Below are positions 7,734 to 15,780 of a DNA stretch of 33,614 nucleotides, piece by piece. The position numbers were made by a program, and so were the translations under genes. The DNA lies in assembly GCA_030066885.1 (NCBI GenBank), contig JASJAT010000027.1, positions 1 to 33,614 on the forward strand, written 5' to 3'. This DNA is from Arenicellales bacterium. GTDB lineage: Bacteria; Pseudomonadota; Gammaproteobacteria; Arenicellales; JAANXG01. Each line of letters opens with the position of its first letter. The first letter of the stretch is position 1. The notes beneath the pieces are model-generated. The model saw only the letters and a list, made by a program, of their open reading frames with translations, was not told the DNA's origin and searched no databases.

Positions 7734-8264
7734 CTACTTTACTAACCCCGCGAAATCCGGGTTAGTGATCACTTTTGAAATCACATTTTGTACCGCTGGC
7801 ATTAATGATTGTGCTGCTTGGTTACAGGCTGTTTCACCGAAGAAACTGGTCGTATACGAATAACTATCAGATGCGGATACAGACTGGCCATTCGTTGAAT
7901 TAACCGTAAGCGTAAGATCCCATCTTCCCGACATTGATGAGAGACCGATGTGGTCGAGATTTCCGGTTATAGTCACAGGTGCTGTAGTTGAATAAAGTTC
8001 AGCTATCTGCAACTCATCAATGAAAGCTTCCTGAATGAAATGTGCAAATGAATCTCCATCCGGTGTTTTTATAGGCCCTACGGCACGACAATTCACTTCT
8101 CGCAAATTCGGCTTGGTAGAAGTAAATTCACCTACATTAATCTTAATATCCCCAAGTGCCCGTAGCGCAGTTACATTGTCAGCAGATATTGAGTATCTGT
8201 CTACAGCATAGGTAGAACAACCCGCAAGCATTGCCATGCTCATAAGTAGTATTAACTTCTTCAT
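7734..8264 (-). CDS. Small lipoprotein, conserved hypothetical
   Basis: The 176-residue protein starts with a classic lipoprotein signal (MKKLILLMSMAM then LAGC, lipid Cys16). Ser at +2 favours outer-membrane sorting. A strong AGGAGG element precedes the ATG. The mature region is a mixed alpha/beta domain with DNVTALRALGDIKINVGEF near the start, a CRAVGPIKTP segment, a helix with EAFIDELQIAELY, and two strands ending near SYTTSFFGETACNQAA. Many proteobacterial lipoproteins share this layout (a short strand, then a helix carrying the FxxALxxEL pattern), but none has a known role. It runs in the same direction as the next lipoprotein gene, 130 bp upstream. Confidence 0.72.
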   Translation of the reverse strand: MKKLILLMSMAMLAGCSTYAVDRYSISADNVTALRALGDIKINVGEFTSTKPNLREVNCRAVGPIKTPDGDSFAHFIQEAFIDELQIAELYSTTAPVTITGNLDHIGLSSMSGRWDLTLTVNSTNGQSVSASDSYSYTTSFFGETACNQAAQSLMPAVQNVISKVITNPDFAGLVK

Positions 8265-8394
8265 TAGCGAGACCCTCCTTTCTCAGTGTTGGTAGATCGC
8301 ATTACAACGCGTAAAGCTTTCTTTTCGTCTAGTTTCATGTACATCACGTTTCTCCATTTGGAGTCAAGATTCTCGGCACCATAGCGCTTAGAAT

Positions 8395-8937
8395 TTAAAG
8401 GGCTGACGCAATGGAAATAATGATTGCCTGTGACTTATGACCTCCACGCAACGGCTCTTTAGCTTGCTCGGCTTTGGTCACCTTAAATGGGCCGCGTATT
8501 GTGGCATTAGCTGAACCTCCAGGCCCGGTACAGGTACCAGTCCCATTTGATGACCCAGTAATGTCATTACCTGCAATCGTCCCTCGATAGGTAACGTTTA
8601 CTGCCGAACAGGTGACGTTACCGACAGACGCAGAGGGTATCGCGCCTGTTGCGACAAAGTTTGTACCGTTCAATGTTCCTTTGTATTGGGTTCCGTCAAC
8701 GTCTGTTACGGTCACGTTGCCAGCACCGTCGATAACGATTCTCAGTGGGAACGTTTGCGAGGGTGAGGTTTGCCCACGTATCACAACTTGGAGTGTTTCG
8801 TTTCCGTTATAGATACCGACAAATTGGGAAGTACTGCCAGCACCGCTATCCGATCCGCCGCCGCCACAAGCAGTCAATAGAACAGCAACACATAGCAGGT
8901 TTGAGTAACTGGTAAGGCGTTTAACTGACTTAAGCAT
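8395..8937 (-). CDS. Gly/Thr-rich beta lipoprotein
   Basis: The lipobox LTAC places lipid Cys24, and GGGGSDSG follows directly, the Gly-rich tether common in surface lipoproteins. The rest is a repetitive beta-strand protein of Thr, Val, Gly and Asn (YNGNETLQVVIRG, then VTVTDVDGTQYKGTLNG, then TGSSNGTGTCTGPGG) that looks like a small meander or barrel domain. A GGGAGGA Shine-Dalgarno sits about 8 nt before the ATG at 8937. The C-terminal 25 residues change character (KEPLRGGHKSQAIIISIASAL) and may be an added tail created by a frameshift or stop loss. No family recognised. Confidence 0.65.
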   Translation of the reverse strand: MLKSVKRLTSYSNLLCVAVLLTACGGGGSDSGAGSTSQFVGIYNGNETLQVVIRGQTSPSQTFPLRIVIDGAGNVTVTDVDGTQYKGTLNGTNFVATGAIPSASVGNVTCSAVNVTYRGTIAGNDITGSSNGTGTCTGPGGSANATIRGPFKVTKAEQAKEPLRGGHKSQAIIISIASAL

Positions 8938-9334
8938 TTTTGGTTCCTCCCGTTATTATTGTGAGTGACCACCAAAATGCTCCTGAATCCTTATCTCCCG
9001 TTGACCTAAACTATACGCCTACTTTGGAAAATTGAACAGTCATTCAAAATATGAACAACCAAGTCTAAGCCTGGTTTGGCCTTTAAACTATTATATTTCT
9101 CGACAAAACTTGCGCTTAGTCAGCTTTTGGCTGGGTTCCGAAGTTACGACGCAGTATAAATATTTCAAAACTCAGCAAGATAGGTCGGGCAGTTCCGAAT
9201 CAAACAACGGCCATTCGTATTTCCTTAGCTTAATAAAACCTCATCCGTCAAAAAACGATCCCTTTCCTGTCACTCGTGATTACGGTTTAGCGCAAGTTTT
9301 AGTGATTGATAATGTGAACCGTAATCACTAGGGA
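8938..9334. other. 397-bp gap upstream of the lipoprotein and at the end of the GcvT-like gene
   Basis: A 99-codon frame (9032-9331) starts at TTG without a Shine-Dalgarno and shows no family features; I do not accept it. The only structure seen is the 12-bp inverted repeat at 9276-9328. The half near 8938 should hold the promoter of the lipoprotein gene. Confidence 0.4.
9276..9328. repeat. 12-bp perfect inverted repeat next to the 3' end of the GcvT-like gene
   Basis: GTGATTACGGTT (9276-9287) and AACCGTAATCAC (9317-9328) are exact inverted copies separated by 29 nt, ending 6 bp from the stop of the minus-strand gene at 9335. Transcribed on the minus strand they would form a 12-bp stem, a plausible Rho-assisted terminator or 3' stabiliser. 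No U-run follows. Confidence 0.5.
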
Positions 9335-10438
9335 TTACATATGTGTCCGACTCTTTTCTGGATCGTAAAAGGGTGTGTTCTCAACCGTGGCGCTACAAGT
9401 AAAGTTATCTCCAACCACATTCAATTGCGTGCCTGGAGTAGTTGTGTCTGGTCGCAGATGAACAAGTGCAAGCGATTTTTGCATACGGTGCGACCAGGCG
9501 GGGCTGTTGACAACGCCGACTTCTTCATCTTTCAGAAGTAGTTTTTCGCCCCCGGCCAGTGCGTCGTTGTGATCGGCGACAATGCCGGCAGCTAGGAAAC
9601 GCTCTTTTCCCATTAACGCAAATACCGCTTCCTTACCACGAAAGTCGCCTTTGTTTAGACTAACGGTAAATCCCAATCCCACTTCCCAGGGGCTGTGCTC
9701 GTTAGTCATATCATAACCAAAGAATAGTAGGGCCGCTTCGATACGTACTTTATCGAGTGCAGTGAAGGAACACGGCATAATGCCCTCATCGGCACCATGC
9801 TCCAAGATGTTATCCCATAGATCACAAACTAGTGAGCGATCGGCGAGAATCTCATACCCGCGCTCTCCAGAATAGCCGGTACGGGAGATACGGCACTTGT
9901 GGCCAAATAGTTCAGTTTCCTGGTGATGGAAGTACTCAAGTGACGCAAGGTTCATGGGCGTATATTGATCAAGCAAAGCTAGGGCTTTGGGACCCTGCAA
10001 GGAGATATTATGCAGGTCGTCGTCAAACTCGATATCTACATTCTTACCAGCTGCTGACTCCTGGAGTCTTTCCATACTCTCACCCGAACCATGACATAAA
10101 TACCATTCGTCGCCCCCGTTGTTGGCAATAATCGCGTCGTCACAGACCGTCCCCCGTTCGGTCAGAATCGCACCATAAGCGGATTGTCCCGGCCCTACTT
10201 TGGTCATGTCTCGGGTAATCAAGTGATCAGCTATCCGACCTGCATCCGCACCACGCAGAAAGACCTTCTTTAAAGGTGACATATCGAACAATCCTGCTGC
10301 CTCGCGAACAGCATCGTGTTCATCATTAGGATCAGTACTGTAGGTCCAGGCAGTACCCATACCGTTCCAGTCCTCAAGACCTGAACCTAGATCTCGGTGG
10401 CGGGAAGCCAATTCGGAGGTGCGGGGTGAATCGGTCAT
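9335..10438 (-). CDS. GcvT-like aminomethyltransferase family protein
   Basis: The 367-residue protein covers a whole GcvT/DMGDH C-terminal-type fold. It has the N-terminal WNGMGTAWTYSTDPNDEHDAV helix start with FDMSPLKKVFLRG, the folate-domain core LTERGTVCDDAII, the ISRTGYSGERGYEI signature, a DKVRIEAAL helix and a C-terminal barrel starting near DFRGKEA. GcvT relatives move a one-carbon unit from a methylated or aminomethyl donor to tetrahydrofolate. Start at 10438: GAGGAG lies 7 nt upstream. The gap to the MttB-family stop codon (10473) is only 34 nt, so the two genes form an operon. The partner suggests a methylated-amine substrate rather than glycine cleavage; no gcvH or gcvP is nearby. 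Confidence 0.88.
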   Translation of the reverse strand: MTDSPRTSELASRHRDLGSGLEDWNGMGTAWTYSTDPNDEHDAVREAAGLFDMSPLKKVFLRGADAGRIADHLITRDMTKVGPGQSAYGAILTERGTVCDDAIIANNGGDEWYLCHGSGESMERLQESAAGKNVDIEFDDDLHNISLQGPKALALLDQYTPMNLASLEYFHHQETELFGHKCRISRTGYSGERGYEILADRSLVCDLWDNILEHGADEGIMPCSFTALDKVRIEAALLFFGYDMTNEHSPWEVGLGFTVSLNKGDFRGKEAVFALMGKERFLAAGIVADHNDALAGGEKLLLKDEEVGVVNSPAWSHRMQKSLALVHLRPDTTTPGTQLNVVGDNFTCSATVENTPFYDPEKSRTHM

Positions 10439-10472
10439 CGTTGTTCTCCTCAAATAAGCGTATCTAGATTGT

Positions 10473-11972
10473 TTAGTGCCATTGATCCGGCATCGCTTGT
10501 TTCTTGCAGGCAATGAAGTCCTTCAGCGCTTCGTCGATGGCGGGATCAAGATCGGGCAATTGGTATTGATTCAGCATGCCTTTCCACTTTCGAAACGCTC
10601 TATGCTGGGCATCCTGACTACCGGCTTCGGTCCACTGCTCAAACGACTGCGTGTTGGCTAACAGATCAGATCGGTAGTTAGCTTTTTCAAAATTAGCGAG
10701 GGTATGGTCGACACTGAGAAAGTTTTCACCTGGTCCAGCTTGCCTGTACGCATCCCTCGCCAACTGGTCGTCGTTAATTGTGAGACCCTCCAAAAATCGA
10801 TACATCATGCCGCAGCGATCCAGATCCATGACAAATTTCTCATAGCCCATAGTCAGTCCACCCTCCAGCCAACCGGCAGCGTGAAACACAATCGTCGATC
10901 CCGCCATCAAGGCTGCAGTCATCGAGTCTGCCGATTCCTGCATGGCTTGACCATCGGCCGTTTTAGCGGCGGTGACATGCCCTATCCCACGCAGGGGCAA
11001 CTGCAATCGCCTGCTGAACTGGCCGAGTGCTAGAGCAGAAAGCGTGGCTTCCGGCGTACCAAAGGTGGGCGCACCGGTTTGTAGATCCAGAGTAGTTAAA
11101 AAGTTTCCGTAAACAACGGGCGCCCCTTTACGGATGAGTTGAGTGAGGGCAATTGCGGCGATGGTTTCCGCATGGGCCTGAGCGATTAACGCGGGCTGTG
11201 TCACCGGGCCCATCGCACCACCCAACAGAAAAGGCGATATAAAAACACACTGGTTGGCCCGCGCATAAGTCTTGAGCGCGCCTGACATCACACCATCCAG
11301 CACCAATGGCGAGTTCAGGTTGATATTGCCCTGTATAACGCAATGGTCTTGCATAAAGTTCTCACCGAATACGATTTTTGCCATATCGATGGAATCTTGC
11401 GCGCGTTCTGGCGCAGTGACACTGCCCATGAACGGTTTAGTGGAATAGCGAACATGTGCGTAAACCATATCTAAGTGTCGTTTGTTAACGGGAACATCCA
11501 CAGGTTCACATACTGTTCCACCTGAATGATGCAACCAGGGTGTGCTGTAAGTCAGTTTGATGAAATTCTGGAAATCTTCGAGGGTGGAGTACCGGCGGCC
11601 ACGTTCGTTATCCGTCACAAACGGGGAACCGTAACCTGGCGTGAATGACACAGAGTTGTCACCCACGATAATCGAGTGGTCGGGATCCCGCGCATGCATC
11701 ACGAAATGACTTGGGGCGGTGGCGCACAGCGCCTTAGCGTGACCTGGGTCGAACTGAACTCGTTCGCCTTTTACCGTCGCACCAGCCTGCCTGAAAAGAT
11801 CCAGCGCCTCCGCATCACCCCGGAATTCGATACCAATCTCGCTGAGGATCCAGTCAGCGTGACGCTCCAATATCTCCAGTCCGTCCTCATCGAGTAGTTC
11901 GACAGTAGGAATATTGCGTTTTGCGGTGCCCCGATTTTGGCTTTGCTTTTTCCGTGACTCGAGCTTAGCCAT
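10473..11972 (-). CDS. Trimethylamine methyltransferase (MttB) superfamily protein, non-pyrrolysine type
   Basis: The 499-residue protein matches the MttB/COG5598 superfamily in full. It has an N-terminal LDEDGLEILERHADWILSEIG helix, an HSGGTVCEPVDVP segment, a YSTKPFMGSVTAPERAQDSI segment, a central barrel with GAPVVYGNF, and a C-terminal MDLDRCGMMYRFLEGL helix. Archaeal MttB proteins insert pyrrolysine at an in-frame UAG. Here the reading frame has no internal stop, so it belongs to the non-Pyl branch (such as MtgB-type betaine demethylases). These transfer a methyl group to a corrinoid protein or acceptor. No corrinoid MttC-like gene is in the window. A GGGGGT element precedes the ATG at 11972. 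It is first in the operon, ahead of the GcvT-like gene, and diverges from a LysR gene. Confidence 0.88.
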   Translation of the reverse strand: MAKLESRKKQSQNRGTAKRNIPTVELLDEDGLEILERHADWILSEIGIEFRGDAEALDLFRQAGATVKGERVQFDPGHAKALCATAPSHFVMHARDPDHSIIVGDNSVSFTPGYGSPFVTDNERGRRYSTLEDFQNFIKLTYSTPWLHHSGGTVCEPVDVPVNKRHLDMVYAHVRYSTKPFMGSVTAPERAQDSIDMAKIVFGENFMQDHCVIQGNINLNSPLVLDGVMSGALKTYARANQCVFISPFLLGGAMGPVTQPALIAQAHAETIAAIALTQLIRKGAPVVYGNFLTTLDLQTGAPTFGTPEATLSALALGQFSRRLQLPLRGIGHVTAAKTADGQAMQESADSMTAALMAGSTIVFHAAGWLEGGLTMGYEKFVMDLDRCGMMYRFLEGLTINDDQLARDAYRQAGPGENFLSVDHTLANFEKANYRSDLLANTQSFEQWTEAGSQDAQHRAFRKWKGMLNQYQLPDLDPAIDEALKDFIACKKQAMPDQWH

Positions 11973-12130
11973 GTGACCCCCACGCCGTTTTGGGGTAAAT
12001 GCCTTTGGTCGTCTAATAGTTTTGTCCGGCAATGTTTGCAAGAACCCTCAAGTATTCTCTTTTTTAATGGTTAATACCTCATTGTTCGCCTTGTTGGGGA
12101 TCTAGACAAGTAAAAAGTTTTATACAAGTC

Positions 12131-12147
12131 GTTTAAATTTATTAAAC
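12131..12147. promoter_or_regulatory. 17-bp palindrome, probable operator of the LysR regulator
   Basis: GTTTAA (12131-12136), a 5-nt centre, and TTAAAC (12142-12147) form a perfect palindrome. It sits 8 bp ahead of the LysR ATG at 12156, inside the 183-bp divergent region shared with the mttB-like gene. The spacing and symmetry fit LysR-type boxes (T-N11-A), which usually mediate autorepression and activation of the divergent operon. Confidence 0.55.
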
Positions 12148-12155
12148 TCAAACAA

Positions 12156-13040
12156 ATGCGATTTCGGTCCTTTGATGCCTTAAGAGTGTTCGATGTCGTC
12201 GCGCGGTACCTAAGCTTTACAGCAGCGGCGGACGAACTCAGCCTGACAAAAGGCGCGGTTAGCTATCAAATCAAACGACTCGAGCGGGAGCTTGGCTTTC
12301 AAGTTTTTACACGCCAGCATGGAAGCATCGTTCTGACCGAGAAAGGAAAAAGACTTTGGCATTCATCCCAGGCAGCGTTGAACGGTTTAGAGCAGGATAT
12401 CGCACAACTGCGTGACACTGCTCCTGAACGCATCACCATTGGAATGTCGACCTACTTTGCCTCCCGTTGGCTATCTCCCAGATTGATGGTCTTTATGACT
12501 CACCACCCACAAATCGGTTTGCGAATACAACCGTTGATCGACCTTATTGATCTTAAGACGGAAAATGTCGATATGGCTATTCGATGGGGTAACGGAAAGT
12601 GGACGGACATGGAGATCGAATTATTGTTTAACTGTCCGGCTATCCCGACCGCGGGAGCTGGGATCGCGAGCCGCGTCGGTGACATAGGGCTTGAAGCCGC
12701 TTTACCAGGTCTGACTCTTCTGCATGATCGTGAAGGGAGCCGAGCCTGGGTTGATTGGCACGAAGCAGCTGGTTTGCCATATCGTTCGACAAGGGATGAT
12801 TTGGTTATTCCTGACCCAAACGTGCGCGTGCAAGCAGTGATTGATGATCAGGGGCTGGCATTGAACGACTTTTTGGTTACAGACGAACTTTCAAGCGGCC
12901 AGCTGTTTAAGATATCCGAGGTCGAGCTGAGTGACTATGGTTATTATTTGGCCTACCCTAACGGTGCCCTCGATGATTTAGGATTGAGATCTTTTCGCGA
13001 CTGGATAATAACGGAGGCGACCTCATTCAAAACGGGATAG
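12156..13040 (+). CDS. LysR family transcriptional regulator, GcvA type
   Basis: The 294-residue protein has the standard LysR layout. A winged helix-turn-helix spans residues 1-62 (FDVVARYLSFTAAADELSLT, then GAVSYQIKRLERELG), a linker helix follows (GLEQDIAQLRD), and the effector-binding domain starts at about 92. The start FRSFDALRVFDVVAR and the SYQIKRLE motif are typical of GcvA-like members, which control glycine cleavage and related one-carbon genes. Transcription is divergent from the MttB/GcvT-like pair, so it probably regulates them, with the substrate or a product as effector. No Shine-Dalgarno precedes the ATG, only an AT-rich stretch with the 17-bp palindrome. Confidence 0.92.
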   Translation: MRFRSFDALRVFDVVARYLSFTAAADELSLTKGAVSYQIKRLERELGFQVFTRQHGSIVLTEKGKRLWHSSQAALNGLEQDIAQLRDTAPERITIGMSTYFASRWLSPRLMVFMTHHPQIGLRIQPLIDLIDLKTENVDMAIRWGNGKWTDMEIELLFNCPAIPTAGAGIASRVGDIGLEAALPGLTLLHDREGSRAWVDWHEAAGLPYRSTRDDLVIPDPNVRVQAVIDDQGLALNDFLVTDELSSGQLFKISEVELSDYGYYLAYPNGALDDLGLRSFRDWIITEATSFKTG

Positions 13041-13131
13041 GTCTAGCAGGATTTCTTTGCTAGCTACAGATCGTTCAGCTCCTGCTTTGGGCCGACAAGA
13101 GGCATTCGTTGCGCTGCAACATATTTTCAAA

Positions 13132-13166
13132 CCTTAAACGATAGTTTAAGGAGCATCTGCTTTTTT
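13132..13166 (+). terminator. Hairpin and T-run downstream of the LysR gene
   Basis: CCTTAAAC (13132-13139), loop GATA and GTTTAAGG (13144-13151) form an 8-bp stem, followed after 9 nt by TTTTTT (13161-13166). The 9-nt offset of the T-run is unusual. The arms share TTAAAC/GTTTAA with the LysR palindrome upstream, so a second regulator site is an alternative reading. Confidence 0.45.
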
Positions 13167-13271
13167 GGTTATTGTCAGATCAAATTGAGTTGTAATTGTA
13201 GAACTGAAACGTCAAATCCTGAGTTCTACAGTTTAGATGCTGTTGAAGTTTGCCGCAGAGCATGATGATGT

Positions 13272-13685
13272 TCATGCGGCTTTCAGGCTGTTGTTTCTCT
13301 CCATTGTTAGTTGCTCCATTAACTTTGTATATGCTTCATATCCGCGCCTAAACTTCTCTGGATCGCCGTTCCGGTCTGGGTGGTGTTCTAGAGAAAACTT
13401 CATCCAGGCCTGTTTCAATTCATCTTCAGTATATTGATTTCCAAGCCCCAACTTTTTTCTGTAAGTGGAATGGAATAACAACACTTCTAGCTCCCTCAGC
13501 ACACCTTTGAGCGTATAGTTGTATCTGCTTGGGTCAAGGCTGACCTCCTGGTGACTGTACGCACCACATTTGGCTATTCCACCAGGAGCCCAAACAGTCC
13601 AAACGTCAGAACCAACACCATTTTCCATTAAATTCCAGCTACGTCGCTTCAGGGCTATCCTTATCTCTGTCGGGATCTTTGCCAT
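13272..13685 (-). CDS. J-domain protein with an N-terminal extension
   Basis: The C-terminal half (about residues 78-130) is a J domain: helix II with EDELKQAWMKFSLEHHP, the invariant HPD at 102-104, then helix III with EKFRRGYEAYTKLMEQ. J domains stimulate the ATPase of DnaK-type Hsp70s and recruit them to a client. The N-terminal 75 residues have no G/F region or zinc fingers; they carry an RRSWNLM and a VWTVWAPGG segment and would set the client or the location. It is not DnaJ or CbpA, more likely a type III/orphan J protein. A start 15 nt upstream (13700) is possible. The gene stands alone and is convergent with the LysR gene. Confidence 0.8.
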   Translation of the reverse strand: MAKIPTEIRIALKRRSWNLMENGVGSDVWTVWAPGGIAKCGAYSHQEVSLDPSRYNYTLKGVLRELEVLLFHSTYRKKLGLGNQYTEDELKQAWMKFSLEHHPDRNGDPEKFRRGYEAYTKLMEQLTMERNNSLKAA

Positions 13686-13979
13686 ACACCTGTACACCAT
13701 TCATTGCCTGTTGTTCAGACAACAACTATGACTCTTGCCAAGAACAACAAGACGCTCATTCTCATCTTGTATGTCGTCGATATTGCAGTTCCGTATACAA
13801 CCTTTTTCCATGTGCCCCAACGCCCCGGATGATACATCTAAAAGCATGCTTGTCTCTTTAACCAAGGTTAACGTTCCCTTACTATCAGGACCTACAGAAC
13901 CTATACAGTAGCGTTGATTTGACCGGCCTGAATTGGGTTAGAAACTCCTTCGTAGCTGACCCACTGGACATTCTTTCTA

Positions 13980-14825
13980 GTGCCCATGACAGATGAACTA
14001 AAGTTATTCGACACGACGTTGCGTGATGGCCAACTTTCACCTGACGTTCACTTCGGTTCAGATGAGAGAATAGAAATCGCTTGTGCTCTGGAGCGAGCAG
14101 GATTGGACGTGATTGAAGTTGCTTTTCCCGGTATGCATCCCGAAGATATTTCTTCTACCAGGCTACTTGTAGAGCGAATCCATAGTGCGACCCTATGTTG
14201 CCTGGCTCGTATGAATACAGCAGATATTGATACCGCCGCAGATGTCTTATCCCGTTGCTCAAACCCAAGACTGCATGTTTACCTGGATGCAAAGACGATT
14301 CGAGCACTTGACCTAAACAAAGCAGGCGGGGATCAGACTTTACGAATGGTGGAGAAAATGGTGGCTCATGCCCGGAATTTAGCCGCAGAAGTCGAATTCA
14401 GTCCCCAGGACACCACCAGGCTAGAACTTGAGTTGTTGGTTGCCGTCACGCGGGCAGCGTTGGCGGGCGGTGCGCGAATAATAAACTTGTCTGATACCAC
14501 CGGAACGTGTAGTCCCGAAGAGATAAGAACGCTTTTTCAAAGACTCTTTGAGCGAATCCCCGAATTAGATCAAGCGGTGGTTTCGTTGCACGCACATGAC
14601 CACTTGGGAAATTCTATCGATAATGCCCTGTCGGCTATACAGGCTGGCGGTCGCCAAATAGAAGGAACCATAAATGGGATTGGTCCTGCCGGCGGGAACA
14701 CTGATATTGTAAAAGTTGTCCAGAGGCTTGAGACGGAAGTGGATCCGCTTGATGTTTACGTGAAAGCAGACTACCAAGGCTTGCAAGAACTCTCAAAGCG
14801 GATACCGAAAAGAAGAAAAGGTTAG
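13980..14825 (+). CDS. DRE-TIM metallolyase, HMGL/LeuA-like, catalytic domain only
   Basis: This 281-residue protein is a TIM barrel of the HMG-CoA lyase / isopropylmalate synthase group. It shows FDTTLRDGQ (R15, D16), FSPQDTTR and ARIINLSDTTG, with H204 and H206 and an NGIGPAGGN turn with N240. In LeuA and HMGL the metal motif is H-x-H-N-D and the turn is G-x-G-E-R-A; here they read HAHDHLG and NGIGPAGG, so two active-site neighbours differ. The protein stops soon after the barrel, without the C-terminal regulatory domain found in LeuA-type enzymes. It could be a citramalate/isopropylmalate-like synthase catalytic core or a lyase with a different acceptor. The start is GTG 13980 or ATG 13986, both without a Shine-Dalgarno. 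Confidence 0.8.
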   Translation: MPMTDELKLFDTTLRDGQLSPDVHFGSDERIEIACALERAGLDVIEVAFPGMHPEDISSTRLLVERIHSATLCCLARMNTADIDTAADVLSRCSNPRLHVYLDAKTIRALDLNKAGGDQTLRMVEKMVAHARNLAAEVEFSPQDTTRLELELLVAVTRAALAGGARIINLSDTTGTCSPEEIRTLFQRLFERIPELDQAVVSLHAHDHLGNSIDNALSAIQAGGRQIEGTINGIGPAGGNTDIVKVVQRLETEVDPLDVYVKADYQGLQELSKRIPKRRKG

Positions 14826-14861
14826 TCCCCAAATACCGCTGGCCAAAGAACGATAGATCAA

Positions 14862-15542
14862 TTAAGACGGAGGTTTTGGTGCTAACAACGTTCCCGATAA
14901 TACGAGAAGGAACAGCAGACCGCCAACAACGATGCTAGATATATTCCACCCTGAAAAACGTTCATTCTTGTCGTGATTGGGAGCGGCGACACTATTGATA
15001 TCGTTCACCAAAGCCTGCACGGGCAACAGAAACAGAACGGCAATGTACCCCAACAGCCAAAAAGCGTCGGGTGATCCCATTAAAAGAGTGACAACGATCC
15101 ATCCCGCAGTTAATAGACCTGGAGATATCTCTCTTTGGATAGAGAGATCTAAGGCTGAGGCTTGCACTCTTTTGAAAAGAAAATAACAAAATATCGGGGA
15201 AAAGAAAGTCCGCCAAAACGGCATGATGTTTGAGTTTTCTCTTTCTTTAATTAGAACCCAGTTCTTATAAAACCAATACATTTCATAGATGCCAAAGGTG
15301 CAGATAAACATCACGACTAACTTGAATGGGGTGACAGCGAAATACATCGGTACACCGGAAGCGTCAACTTCTATTTGTTCGCCAGTGATCGCTTCAAGTT
15401 CTATCCGTGAAACACCGGCTTCGGGTTGAGCCGGGTATTCCGTAATTACACGTTTATATAGCGTGCGAGCTTCGTCTACGTTTCCTTCGTCCCGTGCTTT
15501 GCGTGCGGCGGCAAATAGAGCGTAGACGTTTTTATCTGACAC
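14862..15542 (-). CDS. Multi-pass membrane protein with a short N-terminal TPR-like helix pair
   Basis: The GTG at 15542 is preceded by CGGAGGTC, so it is the likely start of a 226-residue protein. Residues 5-40 resemble one TPR repeat (ALFAAARKARDEGNVDEARTLYKRVI). Four or more hydrophobic helices follow from about residue 70. The first carries FGIYEMYWFYKNW, a motif seen in DUF4234-like small membrane proteins. The tail after about 222 is short and polar. The function is unknown. It is convergent with the metallolyase gene across 36 bp, and divergent from the hydrolase gene at 15781. Confidence 0.68.
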   Translation of the reverse strand: MSDKNVYALFAAARKARDEGNVDEARTLYKRVITEYPAQPEAGVSRIELEAITGEQIEVDASGVPMYFAVTPFKLVVMFICTFGIYEMYWFYKNWVLIKERENSNIMPFWRTFFSPIFCYFLFKRVQASALDLSIQREISPGLLTAGWIVVTLLMGSPDAFWLLGYIAVLFLLPVQALVNDINSVAAPNHDKNERFSGWNISSIVVGGLLFLLVLSGTLLAPKPPS

Positions 15543-15780
15543 AAGATTTGACCTCCGGTGACTTACCTACATTCTAGACAACCGGATGTTGAATGACACT
15601 CAACTGATTGAAGACATGAGCACAAGTCGTATTGCCTCAAAAAAGAATTTTTAAGAAACAGGTCGTCTACTGCTTTAGAATTATGGCATTAGCACCGTAA
15701 TCCAGTCGTGTTTAAACCACCTCTATAGAGCCATTCTTACAAGTGAAGAATTGACTGCCATTCCGAATTTGGAGACCGAA

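Noticed and set aside
7741-7766. ACTAACCC/GGGTTAGT inverted repeat
   Set aside because: It lies inside the 3' coding end of the lipoprotein gene at 7734-8264 with no T-run, so I do not call a terminator.
9309-9330. Second CRP-like site (TGTGA then TCACT)
   Set aside because: The spacer is 7 nt rather than 6 and one half-site is imperfect, and it is already explained by the 12-bp inverted repeat.
9032-9331. 99-codon plus-strand frame starting at TTG
   Set aside because: No Shine-Dalgarno, no recognisable motif, and it covers the 12-bp inverted repeat.
10473-11972. Pyrrolysine-containing MttB
   Set aside because: There is no in-frame TAG; the gene is fully open, so it belongs to the non-pyrrolysine branch.
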